A stretch of DNA of 64,000 nucleotides from FW021-bin31 sp964647485 (GTDB lineage: Bacteria > Bacteroidota > Bacteroidia > Chitinophagales > Chitinophagaceae). The stretch covers positions 1 to 64,000 of the forward strand of contig CAZYHV010000008.1 of assembly GCA_964647485.1 (NCBI GenBank). The letters are read 5' to 3'. Positions 56,301 through 63,702 of this stretch are shown one piece after another. A program made the translations under genes and the position numbers. The first letter of the stretch is position 1. Each line of letters opens with the position of its first letter. The notes under the pieces were generated by a model. The model had not been told where the DNA came from and searched no databases. It was given only the letters and a program-made list of their open reading frames with translations.

Positions 56301-56613
56301 GGATACGAGTAAAAAGGAAGGCGTTTTAATTGTTGCAGATAGCCTGTTGAGTATGAGTGCGTGGCCTTATACCGAAGCAAATATTAATGCAGCAAAACAT
56401 ATCAATGAATTAAAAGATGCAGGGTTTGTTACTTTAAATATTGATTTGAAGCAGATGGGAGTAGGAGGGAATACCAGCTGGTCTGATGAGGCGCAACCCC
56501 TTGAAAAGTATCAGATTCCGTCAAAGGATTATCAGTATTCCTATTATATATATCCTTGTCATGCAGATAGAAAAGAATTGCCCGGAATAATAAAAAATAT
56601 AAAGTTTAAATAG
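53314..56613 (+). CDS. GH2 beta-galactosidase, LacZ-like five-domain form
   Basis: A 1099-residue exported GH2 enzyme (signal peptide about 1-21, LPCRAQ) with the full LacZ plan: jelly-roll (SLNGMWNFKFAEKP), Ig-like domain, TIM barrel, second Ig-like domain and the C-terminal small-chain beta-supersandwich (WYGKGPVENYVDKN ... GNRMGVRWM). Acid/base E497 (WSLGNEAGRG) and nucleophile E590 (FIEYAHSMGN) are canonical. It differs from the adjacent GH2 enzyme in domain make-up, so the pair probably handles different beta-galactosides, one soluble and periplasmic and one membrane-anchored. Confidence 0.93.
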   Translation: MWKQIIFAVSFLLCILPCRAQLVDGTPAPVPPPPTVYQEDPWADQLITGINREPSRSTAYSYKSIEDAVKGDRKDARVMSLNGMWNFKFAEKPADAPKDFYNRKVKGWDKIQVPSNWEMKGYGIPIYRSSRYGFRPVDPPHIPMDKNPVGSYQRTFNLPDNWKDKNVTLYFGGVSSAFKVWLNGQFLGYGEDSYLPSEFNITPYLKPGENKVSVQVIRWSDGSYLEDQDQWRLSGIQREVMLLAEPRVRIFDFHWETQLDSVYKDATLSIRPQINNLTGKKLPDNLELKAQLYDEDNQPVLKEPLETSVNDVLNESYPRLDNVKFGFLEAKIQNPAKWSPEAPNLYTLVLWLEDSTGHVMESKSSKVGFRSIEFSKDGKLLINGKVTYLYGVNRVVHDPVKGKALSREDIFKDVETIKRFNFNCIRTSHYPANPYFYQLCDEFGIMVIDEANLETHGLGGKLSNDPTWNHAYMERMTRMVKRDKNHSSIIIWSLGNEAGRGPNHAAMAAWTHNYDITRPVLYEPAQGNPKVEGYIPPGSPGYPKDHQHRIENPVDEDYVDIIGRMYPALYTPQLLLNQKNGDNRPILFIEYAHSMGNSTGNLKEFWDIFRSHKRLIGGCIWDFKDQGILEKDSNDSNGVDYYAYGGDFNSRWDDGNFCINGIAEPDGSPKSAMYVAKHVFQPAVSSLVDTEKALIKIKNRAAVKSLEYYNTVLKIRKNGKIIQSVDLPSFALDPGHDTLLSLQPYLPEMKSGNEYLATIQFQLPAKTAWAPKGFVVASNQFSLTGLSQHFHPVPKQGRLSLQKKDTLLVLKGNDFTIHFNTNNGALSAYRLKGKNQITKPLLPHFKRPLTDNDRKGWKPQKKLKPWYHPQRKLKSIEVDTSDSNVIKIKSHYSLMSGKTEVEVNYTVNKKGVVRVREILRPNSGLPNIPKVGMQCAVAREFDQMTWYGKGPVENYVDKNYGLNVGIYSLSLKDFIEPYVYPQENGNRMGVRWMYLSDTSKKEGVLIVADSLLSMSAWPYTEANINAAKHINELKDAGFVTLNIDLKQMGVGGNTSWSDEAQPLEKYQIPSKDYQYSYYIYPCHADRKELPGIIKNIKFK

Positions 56614-56621
56614 AAGAATCT

Positions 56622-59600
56622 ATGAAGCGGATAATATTATTTTTCTCGTTTTTATTTGCCTGTTTATTCATTAATGGTAGCCGGGGGTATGCACAACGCT
56701 TTCAAAAAGAGGATACTGTGCAGATTAAAGATCATACTGCGCCATGGGTTTATTGGTATTGGATGCATGCTGCGGTGACCGAAAAAGGAATCAAAGCGGA
56801 CTTGGAAGCGATGAAAGAAGCAGGTATTGATGGTGCTTATATTTTTTTTATTTCAGGCGCAGACAAAAATCCTGAGATAGTCCCACCTGCAACCCAGTTA
56901 AGTCCTCATTGGTGGACATTGGTTGAATATGCAGCGCAAAAAGCCGACAGTTTAGGAATACAATTGGGGATGGATGTGACTGATGGCTTTGCAACAGCAG
57001 GAGGTCCATGGATTACACCGGATTTGTCGATGCAAAAGGTAGTTTGGTCTCAAACTCAAGTTCAGGGTGGAGAATGGTTTAATGATACTTTACCACAACC
57101 GGAAATAAATGAAAATTATTATAAAGATATTGCGGTATATGCTTATCCATCTTTGTCGGGTACGGTTCAATCCACAAAGACTATCCTTCCTGAAGTAAGT
57201 ACGAGTAATGGGAAATCTGCCTCTTTTTTAACGGATGAAGAGAATAATGAAAATTTTGTGAGTCATGAACCTTGTTGGATACAATATAAATTTGAACAAC
57301 CATTCGTATGTCGTTCTATAAAGATACGAGTAAGGGGCATTGCTTTTCAAGCCTATCGTTTGCTTATAGAAGTAAGTAATGATGGGCAACATTTTCACTC
57401 TATTGGCAGACTCAAACCGGCACGTAGCGGATGGCAGGACTTCGCTGTGCCGGAGGCCACCTTTAGTATTCCTGCTGTAAAAGCCCGATATTATCGTTTT
57501 GTTTTTGATCCTTCCGGAACGGAACCCGGTTCTGAGGATCTGGATGCTGCCAAATGGAAACCAACCTTCAAATTAACAGGAATTCATCTGTTTAGTAAAC
57601 CTCAAATTAATCAGTATGAAGGAAAAAGTGGTATGGTTTGGAGAATTGCAGAACGGACATCGAAGAAAGAAATTCCTGATTCCCTTTGTGTTAGTGAAAA
57701 AGATCTTTTGAATATTACAAAATATTTAGATGATTCGGGTCGATTAAAATGGAAAGTTCCCGAAGGGAATTGGACGATATTGAGAATGGGGCACACGTCT
57801 ACAGGTCAGAAAAATTCGACCGGAGGGGCGGCCAAGGGATTGGAATGCGATAAATTTAATCCGGAAGCTGTAAGGTTACAATTTAGAAACTGGTTTGGGA
57901 AAATATACAATAAATTGGGAGATAGCCTAGCTGTGGATGTTCTAAAAGTTTTTCATGTTGATAGTTGGGAGTGTGGAAGCCAAAATTGGTCACCAATTTT
58001 TCGAAAGTCTTTTATTAAATATTGTGGTTATGATCCACTCAAATTCCTTCCTGCTATGGCAGGAGTACCAATCCAGAGCACGAAAGTATCTGAAAAATTC
58101 CTTTATGATGTTCGTTCTACCATTTCAAAACTTATAAGCGAGAATTTTTTTGGTACATTAAAGGACTTAGCTCACCAAAAGAATTGTTTGTTTAGTGCAG
58201 AGAGTGTTGCCCCTACGATGGTGAATGATAATATGTCTCAATTTAGTAATGTGGATATTCCAATGGGAGAGTTTTGGTTGAGAAGCCCTACCCATGATAA
58301 ACCCAACGATATATTAGATGCCATATCCGGAGGACATGTATATGGGAAGAATATTATAGGATCAGAGAGCTTTACTGAACTTCGTATAGAATGGGACGAA
58401 TATCCCGGCATGTTGAAGACGCTATTAGATCGAAACTTTGCTTTAGGAATTAATAGAATAGTTTATCATGTATTTGCAGAAAATCCCTGGTTAAACAGGA
58501 AACCCGGTATGACTTTGAATGGTGTAGGGTTATATTTTCAGCGTGATCAGACCTGGTGGAAACCGGGGAAAGCCTGGGTAAAATATGCTCAGCGATGTCA
58601 AAACCTCTTACAAAAAGGACACCCTGTAGTGGATTTAGCGGCTTATACCGGCTGGGAACTTCCAAGACGTGCACTATTGCCCGATCGTTTATTGCCCGTT
58701 ATTCCCGGAATTTATGGACAAGATCGCGTGGATAGAGAGAAAAAGAGATTGGCAAATAAGGGAGAACCTTTGCAGAAAATACCGAGAGATGTCACTTCTT
58801 CTGCCAATATCTATAATCCGATCAACTGGATTAATCCGCTTCGAGGATATCATTATGATTCATTTAATGAAGATGTCTTGTTGCATGATGCATGGGTAGA
58901 AGATGGACAAATTATTCTGCCCGGAGGAATGCAGTATCGTTTGTTAATCATTCCGGGAAAACGTCGGATGCAGCCGGAAGGTAATATTATGAAAGCAGAG
59001 GTAGGGAAGCAGTTGCTGCGATTGGTTCGTGCAGGTGCAACAATTTTATTGACCGATCAACCGGAAAGGGTCCCGGGATTAAATAAAAAGAAAAATAAGG
59101 AAATTAAAAAAATAGGGCATCAATTGTTTAATGGAAATTTTCATAAAGTTAAAACAGCCTCCGGATCTTTTTCTATGAAAAAGCTGGGAAAAGGAAGGAT
59201 TATAAAAGGACCTTATCAGCCCGCTTCCTTTGAAGAGATTGGTTTGAGTAAAGATCTTATGGCAAAAAATCAGAAAGGAACAATAGCTGATGACATGGCA
59301 TGGAATCACCGCCGGACAGCAGACGAAGACATTTATTTTCTCTCCAATCAAATGGATAGTGCAAGAATTATCTCCCTCTCTTTGCGTGTTTCGGGAAAAA
59401 TTCCGGAATTGTATAATCCCGTAACAGGTCATAAACGGGAAGCGAATAGATGGAGTTTTCGTAATGGTCGGACTGAATTAGCCGTAAAGCTCCCTAAAAA
59501 TGGCTCTCTTTTCTTATTATTCAAAAAGAAAACAGATAAAAAGAGGAGGAATATCGGGAAAAACTGGCGTGAAACGAGAGAGTTAAAGAAGCTAAAAGGA

Positions 59601-60065
59601 AGTTGGCAGGTGCATTTTAAGTCAAAATATGATGGTTTTGATGATACTTTTGTTTTTGATACCCTGAAAAGCTGGACTTTAAACAAGAATGACCGTATCC
59701 GGTATTATTCCGGAACGGCTTTTTATTCTAAATCGTTTCACTGGAATGGTATAGTAAACAAAGAGAAAGTGTGGCTTCGTTTGGGGCAGGTTGCTAATAT
59801 TGCTTCGGTAAAGGTGAATGGAATAGATTGTGGGGTGACTTGGACTTTTCCTTACCGTGTGGATATCACTAAAGCATTACAGAAAGGAGAAAATAAAATT
59901 CAGATTGCCGTAACCAATACCTGGGCAAACAGGCTGATGGGAGATCATAGACTACCTGAGGATGAACAGGTTACAAAAACGAATGCCAAATATAATTTGA
60001 AAGGCAAGGAATTGTTACCCGCCGGCTTATTAGGACCGGTAAGTATTATAAAAAAAGAGAATTAA
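56622..60065 (+). CDS. GH106 alpha-L-rhamnosidase
   Basis: A 1147-residue exported enzyme (signal peptide about 1-24, GYAQ) of family GH106, opening with the family signature VYWYWMHAAVTEKGIKADLEA. Candidate catalytic glutamates are E450 (HVDSWECG) and E582 (IGSESFTE); their spacing of 132 residues equals that of E461 and E593 in the characterised GH106 from Bacteroides thetaiotaomicron, a rhamnogalacturonan-II rhamnosidase. The C-terminal part has a GH2-like sugar-binding beta-sandwich (VWLRLGQVANIASVKVNG). It removes alpha-L-rhamnose from pectin side chains; with two or three GH78 enzymes this locus is rich in rhamnosidases. Confidence 0.93.
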   Translation: MKRIILFFSFLFACLFINGSRGYAQRFQKEDTVQIKDHTAPWVYWYWMHAAVTEKGIKADLEAMKEAGIDGAYIFFISGADKNPEIVPPATQLSPHWWTLVEYAAQKADSLGIQLGMDVTDGFATAGGPWITPDLSMQKVVWSQTQVQGGEWFNDTLPQPEINENYYKDIAVYAYPSLSGTVQSTKTILPEVSTSNGKSASFLTDEENNENFVSHEPCWIQYKFEQPFVCRSIKIRVRGIAFQAYRLLIEVSNDGQHFHSIGRLKPARSGWQDFAVPEATFSIPAVKARYYRFVFDPSGTEPGSEDLDAAKWKPTFKLTGIHLFSKPQINQYEGKSGMVWRIAERTSKKEIPDSLCVSEKDLLNITKYLDDSGRLKWKVPEGNWTILRMGHTSTGQKNSTGGAAKGLECDKFNPEAVRLQFRNWFGKIYNKLGDSLAVDVLKVFHVDSWECGSQNWSPIFRKSFIKYCGYDPLKFLPAMAGVPIQSTKVSEKFLYDVRSTISKLISENFFGTLKDLAHQKNCLFSAESVAPTMVNDNMSQFSNVDIPMGEFWLRSPTHDKPNDILDAISGGHVYGKNIIGSESFTELRIEWDEYPGMLKTLLDRNFALGINRIVYHVFAENPWLNRKPGMTLNGVGLYFQRDQTWWKPGKAWVKYAQRCQNLLQKGHPVVDLAAYTGWELPRRALLPDRLLPVIPGIYGQDRVDREKKRLANKGEPLQKIPRDVTSSANIYNPINWINPLRGYHYDSFNEDVLLHDAWVEDGQIILPGGMQYRLLIIPGKRRMQPEGNIMKAEVGKQLLRLVRAGATILLTDQPERVPGLNKKKNKEIKKIGHQLFNGNFHKVKTASGSFSMKKLGKGRIIKGPYQPASFEEIGLSKDLMAKNQKGTIADDMAWNHRRTADEDIYFLSNQMDSARIISLSLRVSGKIPELYNPVTGHKREANRWSFRNGRTELAVKLPKNGSLFLLFKKKTDKKRRNIGKNWRETRELKKLKGSWQVHFKSKYDGFDDTFVFDTLKSWTLNKNDRIRYYSGTAFYSKSFHWNGIVNKEKVWLRLGQVANIASVKVNGIDCGVTWTFPYRVDITKALQKGENKIQIAVTNTWANRLMGDHRLPEDEQVTKTNAKYNLKGKELLPAGLLGPVSIIKKEN

Positions 60066-60107
60066 AAGAATAGATAAATTAACTTTTGCATACTAAAACG
60101 ATTGAAA

Positions 60108-62291
60108 ATGAGTCATACGTTCTTAAAAAAGCTATTTCTAATAGCGGGGATAATATTTTTTTTTAACAGCTTTGCTGTGGCACAAAAACAGGCTACATGG
60201 ATTTGGTATCCCGGCGATTTTGAGATAGAATTGAGCAATAGAATGCAGAACAGACGAACTGAACGAACGACCTTTCTGCCTCCTTTTTGGAAATTGGATA
60301 GTCATTATCCGCTGATAGATTTCCATAGAGATTATGACTTGAAAGAAGCGGAAGAAGTTTCAATTTATGTAGAAGGGAGATATAATGTGAAGATAGATGG
60401 CAATGCTTTGATGGGAGAACCGCATAAAATTACGATGCCTGCCGGTAAACATCGGTTGAGTTTAAAGGTCTATAATCAGGCGGAAGTTCCTGCTATTTTC
60501 ATTCAAGGGAAAACGGTGGTCTCTGATTCTACTTGGTTGTTAACTTATGAAGATAAGGAATGGATTGATGAATCAGGACAAGCTTCTGATCAATCCGGAA
60601 CTAAATGGTCACATGCAGGATTCTGGAATTTGAATGATCCGCGTCAACCACCTTCTCAATTTCATTTGCCTACCCGGCCCGAATATGCGACGGAAACAAA
60701 TCGAAAATCTCATTCATTACTCGTAGATTTTGGAAAAGAGACCTTTGGATATATTAAACTTCATGGGCTGAAGGGGAAAGGTATGGTCTCTCTTTATTAT
60801 GGGGAATCCAGAGAAGAAGCGCTGTCCACAGATAGCTGTGAAACTTTAGATAAATTGGAAGTGCATAATCAAGCCAAAGAAGATTCGGTATTATCCGATT
60901 CGAAGGCTTTCCGGTATGTGAATATTGTATTTGATCGGGAAATACACATCGACTCTGTTTCTATGTTATATGAATATGCTCCGGTAACAGAAAGAGGCAA
61001 CTTCGAGTGCTCAGATGAGGAAATCAATAAGATCTATGATGTGGCTAAATATACCTTTCACTTAAATACGCGTGAGTTTTTTATAGATGGGATCAAACGC
61101 GACCGTTGGATTTGGAGTGGTGATGCTTATCAAAGCTATCTGATGAATTATTATTTATATTTTGATTCTCCCACAGTAAAACGAACCCTAATTGCTCTTC
61201 GTGGGAAAGATCCGGTGACCAGTCATATTAACACGATTATGGATTACACCTTCTATTGGTTTATGGGTATCTATGATTATTATCTGTATACCGGTGACAA
61301 AAAATTTATTCGGCAATATTATCCGAGAATGGAAAGCATGATGAAATTTGTCTTATCAAGAAGAGATAAAAATGGCTTTTTAGAAGGTTTGCCCGGAGAT
61401 TGGGTATTTATTGATTGGGCGAAAGGGTTGCGTAAAGAAGGAGCTTTAAGCTTTGAACAGTTATTATTTGCCCGTAGCCTGGAGGCAATGGCCATAAGCT
61501 CCAATATCGCCAATAAACCGCAAGCTGCTTCTCATTATAAACAACTGGCTTCCCAGATGAAAAAGAAATTGTTTGATACTTATTGGGATAAAAATAAACA
61601 TGTTTTTGTGCATAGTTTTGTAGACGGGAAGCCTACAGATAATGTGAGACGTTATACCAATATGTTTGCTATCTTCTTCGATTATTTGAATGATAAACAA
61701 AAACAGGAGGTGAAAAAGAATGTATTACTGAATGATAAAGTTCCCTCTATTACCACACCGTATATGCGTTTCTATGAATTAGAGGCTTTATGTGCTCTGG
61801 GAGAGCAATCCTATGTATTAAAGGAAATGAAAGATTATTGGGGAGGAATGCTCAAGCTGGGAGCCACCACTTTTTGGGAAGAATATGATCCGAATGATAA
61901 AGGAGTAGAAAATTTGGCCATGTATGGACGTCCTTATGGAAAGAGCTTGTGTCATGCGTGGGGAGCCAGTCCAATTTATTTGTTAGGAAAATATTATATC
62001 GGGGTACAACCCACAGCACCCGGCTATTCCCGATATACAGTAAGACCGAGATTAGGAGGATTGAAATGGATGAAAGGATCCGTTCCAACCCCGGATGGTG
62101 ATATTACTTTGTATTGTAGTACGGAGGAAATAAAAGTAAAAGGAGCTGCCGGAATTGGTTTGCTAAAGTTTAAAAGTCAGTCAACACCGGTTTGTGACCA
62201 AGGGAATATAGAAAAAATGGGGGAGCATAATTATCAAATGAAAATAGAAACAGGGAAACAGTATACCGTCGAATACCGTGCGTTTGAATAA
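60108..62291 (+). CDS. GH78-like alpha-L-rhamnosidase family protein
   Basis: A 727-residue exported protein (signal peptide about 1-25, AVAQ). The start at the ATG 60108 is preferred over a TTG at 60102. N-terminal beta-sandwich domains (TWIWYPGDFE, FIQGKTVVSD, SLLVDFGKETFGYIKL) precede an (alpha/alpha)6 barrel of the Bac_rhamnosid6H type. The equivalent of the GH78 catalytic motif reads IDGIKRDRWIWSGD (D327, D332, D339), so the acid position holds Asp rather than Glu; the C-terminal glutamate is E591 (ATTFWEEYD). This subgroup recurs in PULs and may have a specificity other than simple rhamnosides. It is the last gene of the PUL and is followed by a hairpin at 62311. Confidence 0.85.
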   Translation: MSHTFLKKLFLIAGIIFFFNSFAVAQKQATWIWYPGDFEIELSNRMQNRRTERTTFLPPFWKLDSHYPLIDFHRDYDLKEAEEVSIYVEGRYNVKIDGNALMGEPHKITMPAGKHRLSLKVYNQAEVPAIFIQGKTVVSDSTWLLTYEDKEWIDESGQASDQSGTKWSHAGFWNLNDPRQPPSQFHLPTRPEYATETNRKSHSLLVDFGKETFGYIKLHGLKGKGMVSLYYGESREEALSTDSCETLDKLEVHNQAKEDSVLSDSKAFRYVNIVFDREIHIDSVSMLYEYAPVTERGNFECSDEEINKIYDVAKYTFHLNTREFFIDGIKRDRWIWSGDAYQSYLMNYYLYFDSPTVKRTLIALRGKDPVTSHINTIMDYTFYWFMGIYDYYLYTGDKKFIRQYYPRMESMMKFVLSRRDKNGFLEGLPGDWVFIDWAKGLRKEGALSFEQLLFARSLEAMAISSNIANKPQAASHYKQLASQMKKKLFDTYWDKNKHVFVHSFVDGKPTDNVRRYTNMFAIFFDYLNDKQKQEVKKNVLLNDKVPSITTPYMRFYELEALCALGEQSYVLKEMKDYWGGMLKLGATTFWEEYDPNDKGVENLAMYGRPYGKSLCHAWGASPIYLLGKYYIGVQPTAPGYSRYTVRPRLGGLKWMKGSVPTPDGDITLYCSTEEIKVKGAAGIGLLKFKSQSTPVCDQGNIEKMGEHNYQMKIETGKQYTVEYRAFE

Positions 62292-62310
62292 TTTGCCGGA
62301 AGTCATCATT

Positions 62311-62341
62311 GAATCTTGTATTTTAAAATACATAAAGATTC
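62311..62341 (+). terminator. Hairpin at the end of the PUL, candidate terminator
   Basis: GAATCTT-GTATTTT (62311-62324) pairs with AAAATAC (62325-62331) and, after a 3-nt bulge, AAGATTC (62335-62341). It starts 20 nt after the last PUL stop codon. No clean T-run follows, so efficiency as an intrinsic terminator is doubtful. Confidence 0.4.
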
Positions 62342-62348
62342 CATCTTA

Positions 62349-62382
62349 TTGCTGTTCAATTTACAAAGTCATCCTACTTTTG
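62349..62382 (+). promoter_or_regulatory. Candidate promoter for the SDR gene
   Basis: TTG at 62349-62351, then 23 nt, then TACTTTTG at 62375-62382, an exact TAnnTTTG match. The spacing is at the upper limit seen in Bacteroidota. Transcription would begin only a few nt before the ATG at 62395, giving a very short leader. It supports the SDR gene being separate from the PUL. Confidence 0.45.
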
Positions 62383-62394
62383 TAATAAAAAGAA

Positions 62395-63114
62395 ATGTTA
62401 CAACACAAAACGGCATTCATTACGGGAGGCTCTAAAGGGATTGGATTTGGTATTGCTGTGGCACTTATAAAGGAAGGCATAAATGTCGCCATTACCGGCA
62501 GGAATGAAAAGGACTTATTTTCAGCTGTTAACCAACTCAATGATCATTCTTCTTCGAAGGCAAAAGCCATTGGGCAAGTGATGGATGTAAAGGCGTTTTC
62601 GGAACAGCAGAAGGCTATAGAATCCACTGTGACGGAATTAGGAAATATTGATATAATTATAGCTAATGCAGGGTTTTGGAAATCTGCCTCTATAGATGAA
62701 TTGAGTGTAGAACTTTGGGACGAAACGATTGCTACTAATTTGAGTGGTATGTTTTATACGCTTAAAGCCGGATTGGAACAACTGAAAACGACTAAAGGAT
62801 ACTTTTTTACACTGTCTAGTTTGATGGGAAACAACTTCCATAAAAATTGCAGTGCTCATGTAGCCAGTAAGTTTGGGGTGACCGGCTTTACTCAGGCTGC
62901 CATGCTTGATTTGCGAGTGTATGGCATCAAAACCAGTATGCTGATGCCCGGCTCTGTCGCTACTCATTATGATGAAAATACGCCGGAAGAAGACTATAAT
63001 TGGAAAATACAACCTTCCGATATCGGTCAGATTATTGTAGATTTATTGAAAATGGAAAGACATGTGTTACCCAGTAAAGTTGAGGTAAGACCTGCCTTTC
63101 CACGGAAGAAATAG
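62395..63114 (+). CDS. SDR-family oxidoreductase with His at the catalytic Tyr position
   Basis: A 239-residue classical short-chain dehydrogenase/reductase. The Rossmann cofactor motif is ITGGSKGIGFG (9-19), with NAG at 91-93 and the active-site serine S142 (LSSLMG). The catalytic motif YxxxK reads HVASK: H155 replaces the tyrosine, while K159 is retained (the codon at 62857-62859 is CAT; one base change from TAT). The C-terminal PGSVATHYDENTPEE and the ending VRPAFPRKK are typical of a sphingobacterial SDR group in which the tyrosine is normally present. Without Tyr the enzyme is expected to have little or altered activity. Substrate unknown. Confidence 0.9.
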   Translation: MLQHKTAFITGGSKGIGFGIAVALIKEGINVAITGRNEKDLFSAVNQLNDHSSSKAKAIGQVMDVKAFSEQQKAIESTVTELGNIDIIIANAGFWKSASIDELSVELWDETIATNLSGMFYTLKAGLEQLKTTKGYFFTLSSLMGNNFHKNCSAHVASKFGVTGFTQAAMLDLRVYGIKTSMLMPGSVATHYDENTPEEDYNWKIQPSDIGQIIVDLLKMERHVLPSKVEVRPAFPRKK

Positions 63115-63702
63115 GGAAGAGGTGATCCCCGGGGATGGCGAAAAACGGGTTGTAAATAATTTCAGACCATTCCTCAAATTTGGGGAACAATCAAAAAATG
63201 AAAGAGTCTGTCAAACCGTTGATTAGAAACGATTTGTAGGGTTATTTCCAAAAAGTGGTGAATCATGCGGGGTAAACAGTATCAAAGCTTACGAAAAAGT
63301 CAATAAATAGAGGATTATATGGCCTATAAATGATTAAAGTAATGACCAAAATGAATGGTTAACTCAGCATATCAAAATGAACTGCAAAGGATGCAAAGGG
63401 AAAAGAATTTGAAGTTATACGAGATGAATTTTGAACAAAATTGGAGGCTAAGAAAAAAAGACTTCATTCTTACCTATTGTCTTCTTGCAAAACTATTGGG
63501 ATATTGTATCTTTGTTTTTTCCTTTCGACTATATTGAAAGGAGGTTATACCTGCTTAAGCCTGTTTTTTCTTTATACATATTTTCCTTATAAAGAGGTAG
63601 ACCATCTTTGAATGGTAGATATGTAATAGTAGATGAAATTTTTAAATGAAGGATCATTTACATTGAAATGGAGTGATACTTTAGCAATCCAATACCATCT
63701 TT
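63115..63702. other. Intergenic region, 588 bp, with a promoter
   Basis: No convincing gene. The palindrome ATCCCCGGGGAT (63126-63137) and the imperfect inverted repeat TTCCTCAAATTTGGGGAA follow the SDR gene, without T-runs. A good promoter lies at 63485-63514, leaving a leader of about 180 nt before the sulfotransferase start. A 60-codon open frame at 63355-63537 overlaps the promoter and is probably not coding. Confidence 0.6.
63485..63514 (+). promoter_or_regulatory. Bacteroidota-type promoter upstream of the sulfotransferase
   Basis: TTG at 63485-63487, 19-nt spacer, then TATCTTTG at 63507-63514, an exact match to TTG-N(17-23)-TAnnTTTG. Transcription would start near 63520 and reach the sulfotransferase start at 63703 through a leader of about 180 nt. 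Confidence 0.55.

Larger units (their letters stand above)
3375..62291. other. Pectin-directed polysaccharide utilisation locus (region)
   Basis: Thirty consecutive genes, all plus-strand except the AraC regulator, form one PUL: two SusC/SusD pairs, two beta-helix surface lipoproteins, five PL1 lyases, three GH78-type and one GH106 rhamnosidases, two GH2 beta-galactosidases, two GH140/DUF4038 enzymes, two GH43-like enzymes, an SGNH esterase, two sialidase-fold proteins, two DUF3826 proteins, a DUF6298-like fusion, a Tat-tagged TIM barrel, a symporter and an aldolase. Gaps are mostly under 80 nt. The lyase plus rhamnosidase plus galactosidase content points to pectin with rhamnose-containing side chains (RG-I or RG-II). 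The substrate is inferred, not proven. Confidence 0.85.

Noticed and set aside
63126..63137. Palindrome ATCCCCGGGGAT after the SDR gene as a terminator
   Set aside because: No loop and no following T-run; too short to terminate transcription.
63355..63537. 60-codon open frame between the SDR and sulfotransferase genes
   Set aside because: It overlaps the best promoter of the region (63485-63514), has no recognisable domain, and its C-terminus is a run of chance hydrophobic codons.
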